From NCBI GenBank assembly GCA_039105265.1, contig JAPFFF010000014.1:558001-622000 (forward strand): DNA of 64,000 bases. Reading direction: 5' to 3'. A program made the translations under genes and the position numbers. The notes beneath the pieces were generated by a model. It made no database searches. It was given only the letters and a program-made list of their open reading frames with translations, and was not told where the DNA came from. Source of the stretch: Tritrichomonas musculus. Taxonomy: Eukaryota; Parabasalia; Tritrichomonadida; Tritrichomonadidae. Below, one piece after another: positions 30,901 through 40,010 of this stretch (position 1 is its first letter; every line of letters starts with the position of its first letter).

Positions 30901-31683
30901 ATAATATTTATTATCTTCCAAAAAAATCAAATCGCATTCGCATTCATTGGCGGGATCAATAGTAGAGTTAAGACCACGTGCATTATATCTTGTTCCAGGA
31001 AACATCGCAGATCTTTTAACAACATAAAAAATATTAAATCCAGAAGAATACTCTTTTGACATTGAGAATACCGCACCTTGTAAAACAATAATGCATGCAT
31101 TTAATGCATGATTTTCTTCAAATGGTATAAGAAAACGTTTATTCCAGCAAAAAGCTTTATTTGATATAGTATATTTTGGATAAGGGAATCTTGATGAAAT
31201 ATCAAGTGTTGGACAGAAAAAGTGATTATAGCATATATTAAAATTTTGGAGAATCGTATTTGTGGGCTGCTTAGTGTTCCATAATGGTATATACTTATAA
31301 TTAACATTTGTAATTTTGTAAATCGGTTGATTAAAAATTCTTGCAACTTCTTCTTTTTCTTTGACGCTTACAATAATGAATTGATTGCCAGAAACAGTTG
31401 CACCAATAAGATGAGTGCCAAGATCTTCAATATCAAATATTTCGGCATACATACTTTTAAGAAAATTAAAAAATGCATTTTCATTTGGGAAAATATCAAT
31501 ATTGGGGAATCCACCATGATACATTCCGCCTGTTTCTTTGTCAATCGAAAAAATATATACGCTTGATGGTGGCTTTTTTGAAAATGGAAGAAGATTTGGA
31601 GGCGTGCGAACAGAAACTGAAAGATAAGCTATTTTAATTCTCTGTGAATTATAAAGACGGACATTTGAATTAAGTCGAGTCAT
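27910..31683 (-). CDS. SAC9-like SacI-domain phosphoinositide phosphatase
   Basis: A 1,257-residue protein. The N-terminal ~530 residues form a SacI domain, with the CX5RT catalytic motif NCADSLDRTN (Cys414) and upstream segments typical of Sac phosphatases ('IFSIDKETGGMYHGG', 'SRFPYPKYTISNKAFCWNKRFLIPF', 'RSAMFPGTRYNARGLNS'). 'CADSLDRT' rather than 'CMDCLDRT', together with the very long C-terminal extension, recalls plant SAC9. The C-terminal ~700 residues include a possible zinc-binding pair, CINCGEK...CKDC (near nt 29145-29275), and Asp/Ser/Asn-rich spacers near nt 28590-28720. Family knowledge suggests dephosphorylation of PI4P or PI(4,5)P2 at membranes. A TCATAA motif just before the ATG may be the initiator. 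Confidence 0.8.
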   Translation of the reverse strand: MTRLNSNVRLYNSQRIKIAYLSVSVRTPPNLLPFSKKPPSSVYIFSIDKETGGMYHGGFPNIDIFPNENAFFNFLKSMYAEIFDIEDLGTHLIGATVSGNQFIIVSVKEKEEVARIFNQPIYKITNVNYKYIPLWNTKQPTNTILQNFNICYNHFFCPTLDISSRFPYPKYTISNKAFCWNKRFLIPFEENHALNACIIVLQGAVFSMSKEYSSGFNIFYVVKRSAMFPGTRYNARGLNSTIDPANECECDLIFLEDNKYYAQSWRRGSPPVLWETEIKNLVMANHVVKENANNDTPMYFLDSIIQRFETEKICVISLLQKNGQEKRIDEVYSEGVETLSNVFPHVTLKYTNFDINALLKEKGIDNMVSEFYSLISNDINESNFTVVDSKTGDYHISNKDNHQKRQKTVFRFNCADSLDRTNVATFFYSLVLTAKFIMKSGCEEFKKPDFKGEIQLTHPIDSLNKKVIDFLGECFIISGNIISLMYTNTDAIKTHIIRHFMTPTKEGTKDSDKVVSVYRRFQNCIYDGTRQAIIEEWTSTMVKNSQFTLDEQHISLLSRIVYEKTSIVHQILESPIQKFTLLPKGDNIVVVMFPEPFLLCSISIFVVPNLLSSLCNITLTVDSDLDSHSLFFHNITLPLFSEYRTVSLVDTAIDGQDKDVKGVWVTYDIRKMAKLSNYYPIDPLCLQPTSFVSVKFSAFCKKMNLGNIRFRVKRPNNPRKCYYITGKPPFIQGKTAYEHLTEIYKNLDYRHQTLSELRSIELTRIEFGINDYYRNNYLVRLKRNPWVYDLRSYSLRKNKDLLCINCGEKANDYDKSPPFFIPDSMYPITCVKTDKLDESNKKSAIVLCKDCKTIFDEQMQIQLYILKNVSSKALIDVNEYVGFYSTTFSHYEGKPVELNHMAKVFLSTLLDADDKKLRKLLTGGDAEIEIVESSDQKIILCYPIGVCLDTITVNFMKPVSPDLFNMVLTIYDDEGLKKATLTSLDIKQVETVTTKNDNNNNINEDQKDDSNSSSDDDEESDDSSDSNSRNNENANLPKSTYKFKISDIPPCVQSIKISFDKNPIAVERIKKENENDENAENSNYPDLDIILNSLYITGIFKYVSTRTTIIQSSPQLKLKFDQEEQIQESTEKSKKKKPKKKEEDEEENALPRFSETRCKEWNPTFRTQEFRYKKKSILGYAIKPPQNRENRAHSLILGFFNNNKYISHESIIIPTEIDNDGIMYFPVSSRPSDFNSIIVFYLDRIGFVEPYKFMFFD

Positions 31684-31981
31684 TTATGATATTTTATCAT
31701 ATCATATCAGATCATCAATTGATAATAAAGCATTGAATTTTTAAATTGATCTTTCAAATTTAAAATGTTGATTTTATGTGCATAATAATCTATTAGAAAC
31801 TCGTATAAGTTTAACTACCAAAAAACAAAATAAAAAAAAATTCAACAAAAAACGCTCAGATTAACGATAATTTTTAATTCAAAATGAAAAAAAAAATGTC
31901 TGATTGAAAAAATAGAATCAAGAGTAATAATTATAATTGCGTTTAGACTAATTTGAGCTTTTAGATATTGATGTTGAGAAT

Positions 31982-32530
31982 TTACTTGAATTTTTTGTTA
32001 ATTTGTTCACCAAGCCAATCAAGTCCTTCATAAAGTCCATCACCAGTTGTGGCACAAGCGCCTTGAATCTGCCATGCACGATTTGTGATTGTGTTAAGGC
32101 GGAGGCGGTTTCCGAGCTCTTGTGGCTTAATTGCGTTTGGAAGATCTTGTTTATTAGCATAAACGAGGAGAATGGAGTCTCTGAGTTCATCTTCCTCGAG
32201 AAGCTTATGAAGTTCATCACGTGCTTCATCGATACGTCCAATATCGTTTGAATCAACAACGAAAATGAGACCATTTGTGTTGTGGAAATAGTGACGCCAG
32301 AGTGCACGAATACGGTCTTGACCTCCGACATCCCAAACGTTCATGTTGAATCCTTTATATTCGATGGTCTCGACATTGAAACCGATTGTAGGGATTGTGG
32401 TCACATGTTCACCAAGCTTGAGTTTGTATAAAATTGTTGTTTTACCTGCAGCATCAAGACCAAGCATGAGGCATCTTGTTTCGCGGTTTCCGAACCACTT
32501 CTTCCAAAGATCGCTGAAGAAAAGACCCAT
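31982..32530 (-). CDS. ARF1: ADP-ribosylation factor (Arf1-type small GTPase)
   Basis: A 182-residue canonical Arf. Gly2 of MGLFF is the expected myristoylation site, followed by an amphipathic helix. The P-loop is GLDAAGKT (24-31), switch I contains PTIGFNVE, switch [19 protein letters not shown], the base motif NKQD, and the SAK-equivalent [16 protein letters not shown]. All catalytic and membrane-binding features are intact, so a working Arf recruiting coats (COPI, AP-1 and others) at the Golgi is expected. The start is 126 bp from the divergent DJ-1 gene start. Confidence 0.97.
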   Translation of the reverse strand: MGLFFSDLWKKWFGNRETRCLMLGLDAAGKTTILYKLKLGEHVTTIPTIGFNVETIEYKGFNMNVWDVGGQDRIRALWRHYFHNTNGLIFVVDSNDIGRIDEARDELHKLLEEDELRDSILLVYANKQDLPNAIKPQELGNRLRLNTITNRAWQIQGACATTGDGLYEGLDWLGEQINKKFK

Positions 32531-32656
32531 CTTATTGAAAACAAGAAAAAAAAGTATGATGGCCGAAAAATTTCACCTAAACAATTTTTTTGAGACAAAA
32601 AGCTGTCACTTTTATTTAATGAGTTTTTTAATGAATAGATGGTCACATCATTTCAT
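32531..32656. promoter_or_regulatory. Bidirectional promoter region between Arf and DJ-1 genes
   Basis: A 126-bp spacer separates the Arf (-) and DJ-1 (+) start codons. On the plus side TCATTTCATATG places an initiator-like TCATTTC (32648) directly before the ATG at 32657. On the minus side TTCAATAAG directly precedes the Arf ATG. Trichomonad core promoters use an initiator TCA(Y)(W) within ~20 bp of the ATG, which fits both sides. Confidence 0.45.
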
Positions 32657-33220
32657 ATGGTAAAAGTTCTTATTTTACTTGCACCAGGATTCGAAGAAAT
32701 CGAAGCCATCACACCTATCGATTATTTACGTCGTGCTGGAGCAGAAGTTACAACAGCATCTGTTGGTCACAATGACTTGAACGTTAAAGGTGCTCATGAT
32801 GTTACAATCAAAGCTGATGTCAAGTTCACTGACGTTCATACACAACTTTTCGATGCCATTGTTTGCCCAGGTGGAATGCCAGGAACAAAGAACCTTGCCA
32901 AAACAAAAGAAGTTATTGATGCCCTTCATGCACACGAAAAAGCAGGAAAAGTTGTTGCTGCAATTTGTGCTGCACCAGGATTTGTTCTTGCTGAAGCAGC
33001 TCAACTTCTCAAAGGAAAGAATGCTTGCGGATATCCAGGATCAGACGAAAAAATCACAGAAAACGGTGGACATAAAAATGAAAATCCAGTCACAGTTGAT
33101 GGAAACATTATTACTTCACGTGGTCCAGGAACAGCTTACAAATTTGCTCTTGCTTTAATTGAAAAATTAGTCGGAGCAGATAAAGCTCAAGAAGTCGGAA
33201 AAGGAACATTAAATCTCTAA
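32657..33220 (+). CDS. DJ-1/PfpI family protein
   Basis: A 187-residue protein beginning MVKVLILLAPGFEEIEAI, the classic DJ-1/YajL/ThiJ start with the conserved Glu of GFEE. The nucleophile elbow AAICAAPG carries Cys104, equivalent to human DJ-1 Cys106. 'CPGGMPGTKNL' and 'TSRGPGTA' also match the family. Members act as oxidative-stress proteins with reported glyoxalase/deglycase activity; which applies here is unknown. An upstream in-frame ATG at 32639 would add six residues (MVTSFH), but an initiator-like TCATTTC covers that stretch and the domain starts at MVKV, so I chose 32657. Confidence 0.93.
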   Translation: MVKVLILLAPGFEEIEAITPIDYLRRAGAEVTTASVGHNDLNVKGAHDVTIKADVKFTDVHTQLFDAIVCPGGMPGTKNLAKTKEVIDALHAHEKAGKVVAAICAAPGFVLAEAAQLLKGKNACGYPGSDEKITENGGHKNENPVTVDGNIITSRGPGTAYKFALALIEKLVGADKAQEVGKGTLNL

Positions 33221-33410
33221 GTAAACGTTAATTTATCATTAATCTGATCATTATTTTATTTTGTTGATTTCACAAAATTGTCTTTTTTTAAAAAATTGTC
33301 AATACAAAAGATTTAGTGAATTTAAATCTTTAAATTCATTGAAATTTTCACAATTTTTTTTTTCAGTTTTGTATTGGTCAGCCAAATACCAATTTAAAAT
33401 ATAAAAAAGG

Positions 33411-34397
33411 ATGGATCCTATTTTTTCATATGAGCATACAAAGCAATTTTTTTCTGGATCTATCGCTCCCAATCTTGATGTTTGGGCTGCAGGGACAATA
33501 GAAGGTGATATTTTTCTATTTAAAAAAGGAGAAGAAAAACCAAATAATTTACGTTTTTCAACAGGTTCTGTAAGATCAATCGAATTTGATCATACAGGAG
33601 AAAATTTTATTACAGCAGATAATTTGGGTAATATTTTTGTAGCAAATTTAAATTCACTAGAAAAACCTACTCAAATAAGGCATGCACATCATGAATCAAT
33701 TGAATGTATGAGATTTCTCACAGAATCAGTGATCGTTGTCGGTGATTATGGTGGCCACATTAAAATTTGGGATCTAAGAACCCAGAAAGCAGTCCAGACT
33801 TATCGTCCAGATCAAGACTACATTTCTGATATTGTCACAATCAATGACACAAACTTTGTTACAACCAATGGCATTGGAAGTTGTTCAGTTTTCAATTCTA
33901 ACATGAACAAAAGAAAGCAATATTATGTTCAAGAAGACGATGATTTTACGACTGTTACATATTCTAAATATTTGAATTTTATAGTAATTGGATCATCTAG
34001 GCCAAAAATATATGTGACAAAATATCCATCTCTTGATTTTGTTTGTGAATCTCCAGGAAATTCAAAATCGCCAATTGTATTTATACGTTCGATTGATTCA
34101 GCACAAAATAGAGTTGCAATGGCACAAGGAGACGGTTCAGTCTGCATTGCAGAAATATCTCCAAATCGTTCAGTAATTGCATTTCAAGCGCATAAAGGAG
34201 ACATAATTGGTGGAACTCTTCAAGGAACAACTTTGATGACTTGGGGATTCGATCAATTCATCAAAATCTGGGATTTGGGAGAGATATCTCAAACGCCTTT
34301 AGTTAAACCTAAAAATAAGAAGAAGAAGGGAAAGAAAGTGAAGGGAATGGGTGTTAAAGTCACAGGGCATAAAGATGACTTTTTCTCGAATTATTAG
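33411..34397 (+). CDS. WDR55/Jip5-like WD40-repeat protein
   Basis: A 328-residue protein with about six or seven WD40 blades, the clearest being 'IKIWDLRTQKAVQ' and 'MTWGFDQFIKIWDL' near the end. The order and content ('GDYGGHIKIWD', 'DDFTTVTYSKYLNFIVIGSS', 'GDGSVCIAEI', 'AHKGDIIGG', then the C-terminal blade and a basic Lys-rich tail 'KNKKKKGKKVKG') follow WDR55 of animals and Jip5 of yeast, nucleolar proteins needed for rRNA processing. The basic tail would be the nuclear/nucleolar signal. Assignment within the WD40 group is inference. Confidence 0.75.
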   Translation: MDPIFSYEHTKQFFSGSIAPNLDVWAAGTIEGDIFLFKKGEEKPNNLRFSTGSVRSIEFDHTGENFITADNLGNIFVANLNSLEKPTQIRHAHHESIECMRFLTESVIVVGDYGGHIKIWDLRTQKAVQTYRPDQDYISDIVTINDTNFVTTNGIGSCSVFNSNMNKRKQYYVQEDDDFTTVTYSKYLNFIVIGSSRPKIYVTKYPSLDFVCESPGNSKSPIVFIRSIDSAQNRVAMAQGDGSVCIAEISPNRSVIAFQAHKGDIIGGTLQGTTLMTWGFDQFIKIWDLGEISQTPLVKPKNKKKKGKKVKGMGVKVTGHKDDFFSNY

Positions 34398-34836
34398 TTA
34401 TATTGCTATTTTCAAATGTTGATTCTCTGGAAAATCATTTTGTAAATATGTATATACTGCTTATTTTGTATAATCATTTCTATTTTTATTACATATTCAT
34501 TATATTTTTAGTTGAGAAAAATTAAATTGTTTAAATAAGATGAAATATAATTTAATCTTGTTAAATAATCATAGGTGATTTCAGTAAATGATTAAATGCC
34601 TATTTTACATTGCAATTACACTCTTTTAGTTGAATTTGAAATCACAATTTGAGGTATTTTATTTTAATATAAGCATAATAAAATCAGATATAAAAATAAT
34701 TTTATACCGTATAATCTTTTTGATTTACTTTTTTTTTAACAAGGGTAATTGTATTTACAAAAATATTATAATCAAATTTAAAGAAAATAAAAGGAAAATT
34801 AACATATTCAATAATAACAAGAACATCAAGTTTTAT
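34398..34836. other. Intergenic, AT-rich
   Basis: The 440 bp between the ends of the WD40 gene (+) and the BTB/F5-8C pseudogene (-) have only AT-rich sequence with poly-T/A runs. No gene, repeat or RNA was recognised. Confidence 0.6.
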
Positions 34837-36224
34837 TTATTGAGTTTTCAATGAGCCATAAAATTCAACAGCTTGAAGCTGCATATTTCCTCCACCCCAT
34901 AATTCTCCTATTTGCCTAATCCTAACAAAACGCGTAAAGTTATTTGGTTTTACATCGAAAGTTCCAACGAGACGGTCCCCATTCAAAGCCGAGCAATTAT
35001 ACCTTTGGTCAATCATCTCCCAATTAAGTTCGTCATTTGATACTTCAACAACCCAATTTTTTCAGATGATGAGAATTAACACCGCTGCTAAAAGATTCAA
35101 TTGAATAATTCGTTATTTGGACTTTCATATTTTTTTAAATCAAAACAAATACAAGCATTTTTGCCATTTGCTTCATAAAATGAATTACTATTAAAGTCAA
35201 GAAGATACTTAGGATGGAAATTAGAGTAAACTGAATCAGAATAGACTTCAATCGTTTCATTATCATGAATGTTGCCACCTGTTTCATCAGTCAAATATTT
35301 AAATATTCCGTTGAATTCTCCTTTTTCAGCATATAAAAATGTTGCATCTTTAATTTGATGAGTATATCTCCTACAATTCTTTCAAGTAGTTTTCGAATAT
35401 TGTGAAAATACCTTTGATTTAACTGTTCTTTCAATAAGAGATCTCCAAATTCTACCATTTAAATCTTCTATTTCAAAAATGTCTGAGAAACGTGATATTT
35501 CTTCCTTACTCATACTCATAAAATGAATATATTCAAATAAAAGCCCAAATTCTTTGTTTTTTGAATACAACACCATGATAAATCGAAATAGAGAATCTTC
35601 ATCAGCAAGCTTTAATTTTGGATGATTAATAATGATTTCAATAAGATAAGGATCAAGCATTTTAACTTTTTCAAGATCTATTTCGTAGAAATGACTTGAG
35701 ATAAAATCTATTTCTCCGTTGATTAATTCATTTTCATTAATCAATGCTGAAAAATGCTTATCCTCATTTTTTAATTGATAATTTTTATGAGCATTTAAAC
35801 TAAATAAATGAAAATATTCTTGTTTGATGTTAATCATTTCAAAGGCATTAGTTATTGTAATACCTTCTTTGCATTTTGGAAGTAAATTTAAAAATTCTTT
35901 TTTGTTTCCAAGAGCAAAAAATATATTAATGAAATATTCAAGATTTTCTCTTTTAATTTTTTTAGGTTGAAATAAAGTTAGAGATAGAATTTCAAAAAAG
36001 TCACAATTTGAATTAACATGAGTATTAATATAGAAATTGTTAATTGTTTCATCAGTAAAATGAAGTTTGCGAATTAATGGTGATAAAAAATCTGCATTAA
36101 AACGATTTGTTAAATATTTTTTCCCATTTACAACAAATGTGAAATCTTTCTAATAATTTCCGAAAGGTATTTCTTTGATTGGATCAAAGCTAAGTGTAAA
36201 ATCTGTATCACTACAAGCCTGCAT
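34837..36224 (-). pseudogene. Decayed BTB-like / F5-8 type C (discoidin) protein gene
   Basis: Read from the ATG at 36224 on the minus strand. The N-terminal part, 'KDFTFVVNGKKYLTNRFNAD' followed by 'FLSPLIRKLHF', is the BTB-like start of a large trichomonad family. A helical middle follows (35382-36149). The C-terminal part, 'KNWVVEVSNDELNWEMID' and 'FVRIRQIGELWGGGNMQLQA', is an F5/8 type C domain ending at the stop 34837-34839. The frame is broken by an in-frame TAG at 36150-36152 (codon 25) and by shifts near 35370-35395 and 35060-35100, with another stop near 35066. A TCATTTTA initiator-like motif survives just before the ATG (36226-36233), so decay looks recent. The DDE transposon begins ~50 bp upstream of this start and may have disabled the gene. 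Confidence 0.75.
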
Positions 36225-36484
36225 CTAAAATGAAATTTATAGATTATATAAATTTGAATGAATTCTGAATTTTCAAGTAAACAAAAAAACCAGTTCCTAA
36301 CCGCTTAAAACTAGTTCCTATTTTTAATTTCAATGATTTATTTTAAACTTTTTGAAAAGGTATATTAAAATTGAATGATTTATTTTTTATCAAATTAAAA
36401 GCAGTTCCGAAAAATTTTTTCAAAAATTTTTGAACGATAAATTTTTGAATTGGTCATGGTCGATCATATATTACAAAGTGTCCA

Positions 36485-37822
36485 ATGTACTCAATTGATC
36501 GACTCCCTCCAAGACAACTAGTTACTTCATGGATAAGAAACTGCTTTGATCAGATCTGCGTTGAGCTGATGATGTCATCAGAAGAATACCAAAATTCTAA
36601 TGATTATCGGTCACAATGTCATAATGCATATAGAATTTTAAGTAACTTTGGTTAGTCGAAATGCAAAACAGCCAAGCTTTTTGGCGTTGACCATAAAGCT
36701 CTGGAAAAGCAACTGTCGCTACCATTGGAATCCAATGAAAATGGTAGACCACCATTGTTGGATGATGAGGAAAAGCAGATTTTAATTAATAAAATACATG
36801 CATTAATAGCAAGTAAAAATCATCCAACTCTGTACGATGTTCAACAGATAACAATTCAGCTTTTTCAAAAAATTATATCTATCGATACATTAAGAAATAT
36901 TGTAATTGATTCTGATCTCTTTAAAATCATAGATGGTGTGCCTCAAGATGAAGATCGTGTTAATGTTTCGGAAAATGATCTTGATAGATATTACAATAAT
37001 TTAGGAATGTGTGTCAACGGCGTCCCTGCCTCTCTTGTATTTAATATGGATGAGGCAGGGCAAGACGAATATGTTGACACACATTCAATGAAAGTAATTG
37101 TGGATGCATCATATACAAAACCAACTATAAAAATTCCTGTTCGAAGACAGATTAAAAGGTCCACTCTAGTACATTGCATATGCAATGATGGCACATATAC
37201 AAAACCTTTGTTAATAATACCCAGAAAAACATTAGATTCAATTTTACTCAAAAAGTTAACATGTCAAAATGTTTTTATAAAATTTCAGACAAAAGGTTAT
37301 ACTAATACAGATTTAATGAAATTTTGGCTCTCTCAAATTTTTTTTCCTTTTTTAGATCAAAAATGGATAGAAGAAAATCAGAGATCAGGCTTTACAGGAA
37401 ATGCAGTTCTTATTTTAGACGGTCTTGCTGCTCATGCCGCAGCATTAAATACTTTTGATTTAAGATCACACCATTTGACAATTTTATATCTCGTCCCACA
37501 TTCGAGTCATCTCACCCAGCCTCTTGACCTGGTAACTTTTTCGTTACAGAAATTATTTTCAATCAAAAAAAGTGTCAGAGTTAAATTGTCGCCACAATCT
37601 GATCAAATAAGATCAATAATCAAAGGAATACAGGAGGCAAGTACGAGCGAAAATATAATAGCAGCCTTTGAATCTGCTGGCATATTTCATAATTATTCCA
37701 GAGGAGAAAATATTCAATTTAATAATTACATGCCGAAATGTATTGTCAAAAAAGAATTTTCAAGATTTTACAAAATACCAGGTACTGATTATTCTTTAGA
37801 AACCTTTAGAATTGATTTTTGA
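36485..37822 (+). pseudogene. DDE_1 transposase with one in-frame stop
   Basis: The frame opens at ATG 36485 (MYSIDRLPPRQLVTSWIRN...) and would encode ~445 residues. An in-frame TAG at 36653-36655 interrupts the N-terminal DNA-binding part, just before an HTH-like 'KTAKLFGVDHKALEKQLS'. The DDE part is intact: 'FNMDEAGQ', 'VLILDGLAAHAA' and 'LVPHSSHLTQPLDL' supply the three acidic residues. These are the signatures of the CENP-B/jerky/pogo DDE_1 family. There is only one visible break, so inactivation is recent. Transposases like this cut and paste their own element through the inverted ends. Confidence 0.8.
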
Positions 37823-38469
37823 ATAAAAAACTTTTATCATCTTAAATGTTATTCATTCAATTTTTTTTCAAAAATACATTTTAGATATAAAGAATAAGCT
37901 AGTTAACTTTTTAAATAAAACTTTTACAAAATGTTTTATTAAAATTTTCTCTATTTGAAAATTATATGTTCAAAATTTCTGCATTAGTTAGAAAAAATGT
38001 AAATTTACCTCAGGCTAATGATATATTAATCGAAAAAAGTAAAATCGAATAGAATTTCTAACTTAAAATTCGAGCAAATTGGTTTATATTGGAAAAAATA
38101 ATTAACCAAAATAAATCTTTGTAAAACGAGGATGGCCGCATTTAATTCGATTAATAAATCATTTTTAAAGCAATCATTACGATCTATTTCAAAAGTTTTC
38201 GGAAAAATATATTTTCCATATTTAAAAAAAAATAAAAAAAAGGCATCAATAGGCATAATATGCACTTTTATAGCTGAATCAAAGAAAATATCAAGCATAA
38301 ACTCATTCTTTTAGGTTTTTTGATTCATTTTTTGCTTTTACCTTCAATTTCGCCTTTGGTTTTTCAAACGTATAAAATAATTATTTTTTATCTCAAATTT
38401 TTATTAAAAATTGAATAGTCCTTCAGAAAATTCAATTAACCAAAATTTTAGGAACTGGCTTTTTTTTGA
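37823..38469. other. Non-coding 3' part of the DDE transposon
   Basis: About 650 bp between the transposase stop and the right inverted repeat. It contains only short ORFs with AT-biased composition and no recognisable product. A copy of the subterminal motif AGGAACTGG lies at its right end. Confidence 0.5.
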
Positions 38470-38507
38470 AGGAACTGGTTTTTTTGTTTACTTTAGTTTG
38501 AATTATC

Positions 38508-38634
38508 TAGGTATCACTTTTTAAGTTTTGTAAAATACTCAAAAAGTTATAAAACAGATAATCAAACATAAATTGAAGTAGCTTTTTGAAAGGCGTAGCC
38601 TTCAAAAAGCTACTTCATTTATTTTTTAATTCTC
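38508..38634. repeat. Hairpin repeat unit, left of Polinton
   Basis: A ~127-bp unit starting TAGGTA, then ACTTTTT...ACTCAAAAAGTT...AAAACAGA, then a long hairpin: GAAGTAGCTTTTTGAA (38575-38590) pairs with 38601-38616 and extends through GGC/GCC around a 3-nt loop. A homologous unit begins with the same TAGGTA immediately to the right of the Polinton (59123). The pre-insertion locus therefore held two tandem units, and the Polinton inserted at the start hexamer of the second. Confidence 0.7.
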
Positions 38635-38640
38635 TAGGTA

Positions 38641-39073
38641 AGTAGTGATAGTGGACCGTCTGGGAGGTCAGATAAATTTTAAAGTTAACGGTTGCTACTT
38701 TTGAATCTTCATCTTTGAATTTACATCTTTGAACTTGTTTAGTAGTATATATCAGTCGGTTTCCGTCGGGGCTAAAGCCCACCGTCAACACGACTAATGA
38801 ACAAAAATAACACAACTCAAAAAATCGAACTTTCAAAAATTTTTTATTTTTTTATCAGCAATTTATAATGTCAAACCAAGCCGAAACATTAAGCACTCTC
38901 ATTAATAGAATCAATAAAAAGCTAAAAGGATGGAGACCCGCTTTAAAATACCTCTACGATAATGATGATGTTGTTGACGGAGTACTAAAAGAGATAAATC
39001 ACTTTATTGAACAACTAAAGAAATTCAACGGTCCTGCTGAATTAATTGCTGAACTTGAAGAACTCATTTATTA
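38641..39073 (+). repeat. Polinton left terminal inverted repeat
   Basis: 433 bp, matching the reverse complement of 58690-59122 wherever I compared, to the stop of the 68-codon ORF, where identity ends. It contains a GGGCTTTAGCCC hairpin (38781-38792) and ends with most of that ORF. The outer bases are AGTAGTGATAG. Confidence 0.95.
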
Positions 39074-39074
39074 G
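38868..39074 (+). CDS. Small helical protein encoded in the Polinton terminal repeat (left copy)
   Basis: 68 residues (starts MSNQAETLSTLINRINKKLK), predicted mostly helical, Leu/Ile/Glu/Lys-rich, with an acidic end (AELEELIY). The same protein is encoded in the right terminal repeat on the minus strand, so each element carries two copies reading inward. Function unknown; the family is not recognised. Confidence 0.6.
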   Translation: MSNQAETLSTLINRINKKLKGWRPALKYLYDNDDVVDGVLKEINHFIEQLKKFNGPAELIAELEELIY

Positions 39075-39291
39075 ACAATTCATTTAATTCGTTCTCAAGT
39101 TGATGAACTTTATTTTTGAGGCTGTTGATGTCTTCAATAAGAGATTCACGAACAGCAAGACCGTCAGAACCTAACATTCCTGATTTGATATTGTTTAGAC
39201 ATTGTTTATAATCATAACACTTTTCTTTCAATCCTCGTTTGATACGTTTTAATTCTGGTATTTCTTTCTTGTATTCTGTTAGTTCACTCAT
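39064..39291 (-). CDS. Small coiled-coil protein of the Polinton
   Basis: 75 residues, heptad-like throughout (MSELTEYKKEIPELKRIKRG... ending LENELNELSNK). Its 3' end overlaps the end of the terminal-repeat gene by 11 bp. Its start is 14 bp from the divergent start at 39306, across a near-palindromic spacer. Function unknown. Confidence 0.5.
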   Translation of the reverse strand: MSELTEYKKEIPELKRIKRGLKEKCYDYKQCLNNIKSGMLGSDGLAVRESLIEDINSLKNKVHQLENELNELSNK

Positions 39292-39305
39292 TTAATAACA
39301 ATTAA

Positions 39306-39539
39306 ATGTCTGCTATTAATCAAATGAGAACCGTTCATGATGATAAACACAAAAACTATTTTGATAGATTACAATTAACGATGCAAAAGAAGAGAACAAA
39401 AATAAACTCAGCACCGACAGTGAAATGTTATAATGAAAAAGGTAATGTATTTCATGAACCACCACCAAAAACGACTAAATCATTAAATCATCATGATTCA
39501 CTTAATCATTCGGTGGTTGTCAGGAGCAACAACATTTAA
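39306..39539 (+). CDS. Small basic protein of the Polinton
   Basis: 77 residues (MSAINQMRTVHDDKHKNYFD...), basic, His- and Asn-rich at the C-terminus. It overlaps the 3' end of the gene at 39498-39974 by 42 bp tail to tail. No family recognised; reality is supported only by tight packing and good start context. Confidence 0.4.
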   Translation: MSAINQMRTVHDDKHKNYFDRLQLTMQKKRTKINSAPTVKCYNEKGNVFHEPPPKTTKSLNHHDSLNHSVVVRSNNI

Positions 39540-39974
39540 TACATATTCATTAATGACTTTTGATTGTTGGTCAACAACATTTGAAAGCTTATTGATATGT
39601 TCTTCAAGTATTTTATTTTTGTTGTTTAATTGATTGATTTGTTCAGTGAATTCATTTAATGATTCTTTCATTAGTGATATATCAGCTTTGATGTTGTCGT
39701 TTTCAAGTGTTTTAGTGATTGTGTTCCCAACTTTCTTCAAATAAATGTCGCCACCACATCGTTTACCGTCTGTACAATTACGTTTAGTGATTTTGTATTC
39801 ATTACCGTCATTAGTGATGATTTTATAAATCTTGTTCAAATAGTTAGTCGTTTGTGATTTCATTTGCTCGATATTCTTTTGATAGAACAAATTGAACTCT
39901 TCAACTGATTTAAACACTTTTGATTCATTAATGGTTTCGTTTATTACTTTAAGTTCATTAATGTTTTCATTCAT
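39498..39974 (-). CDS. Coiled-coil protein of the Polinton
   Basis: 158 residues. The N-terminal half has a small Cys-containing segment (KRNCTDGKRCGGD); the C-terminal half is a coiled coil (ISLMKESLNEFTEQINQLNN...). Possibly a structural or assembly protein, but no homology is recognised. Confidence 0.55.
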   Translation of the reverse strand: MNENINELKVINETINESKVFKSVEEFNLFYQKNIEQMKSQTTNYLNKIYKIITNDGNEYKITKRNCTDGKRCGGDIYLKKVGNTITKTLENDNIKADISLMKESLNEFTEQINQLNNKNKILEEHINKLSNVVDQQSKVINEYVLNVVAPDNHRMIK

Positions 39975-40010
39975 TTATAATTATATTAAATCATTATAAT
40001 TCATTGTTTT

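Larger units (their letters stand above)
36275..38493 (+). mobile_element. Pogo/CENP-B-type (DDE_1) DNA transposon
   Basis: A ~2.2 kb element. The ends are inverted repeats AAGTAAACAAAAAAACCAG followed by TTCCT (left end) and the complement at 38470-38493. The 9-mer CCAGTTCCT or close variants recurs inside each end (left near 36291, 36313 and 36403; right near 38453 and 38471), as expected for subterminal transposase-binding repeats. It encodes one DDE transposase. No clean target duplication is visible; the left end is not flanked by TA. It lies between the BTB/F5-8C pseudogene and the hairpin repeat that the Polinton entered. Confidence 0.75.

Noticed and set aside
38615-38836. A 73-codon minus-strand ORF (and its mate at 58927-59139) containing a WD40-like phrase LTVGFSPDGNRLIY
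   Set aside because: It lies in the non-coding outer part of the Polinton terminal repeat and reads past the element ends into unrelated flanks; the single WD-like phrase is likely chance.
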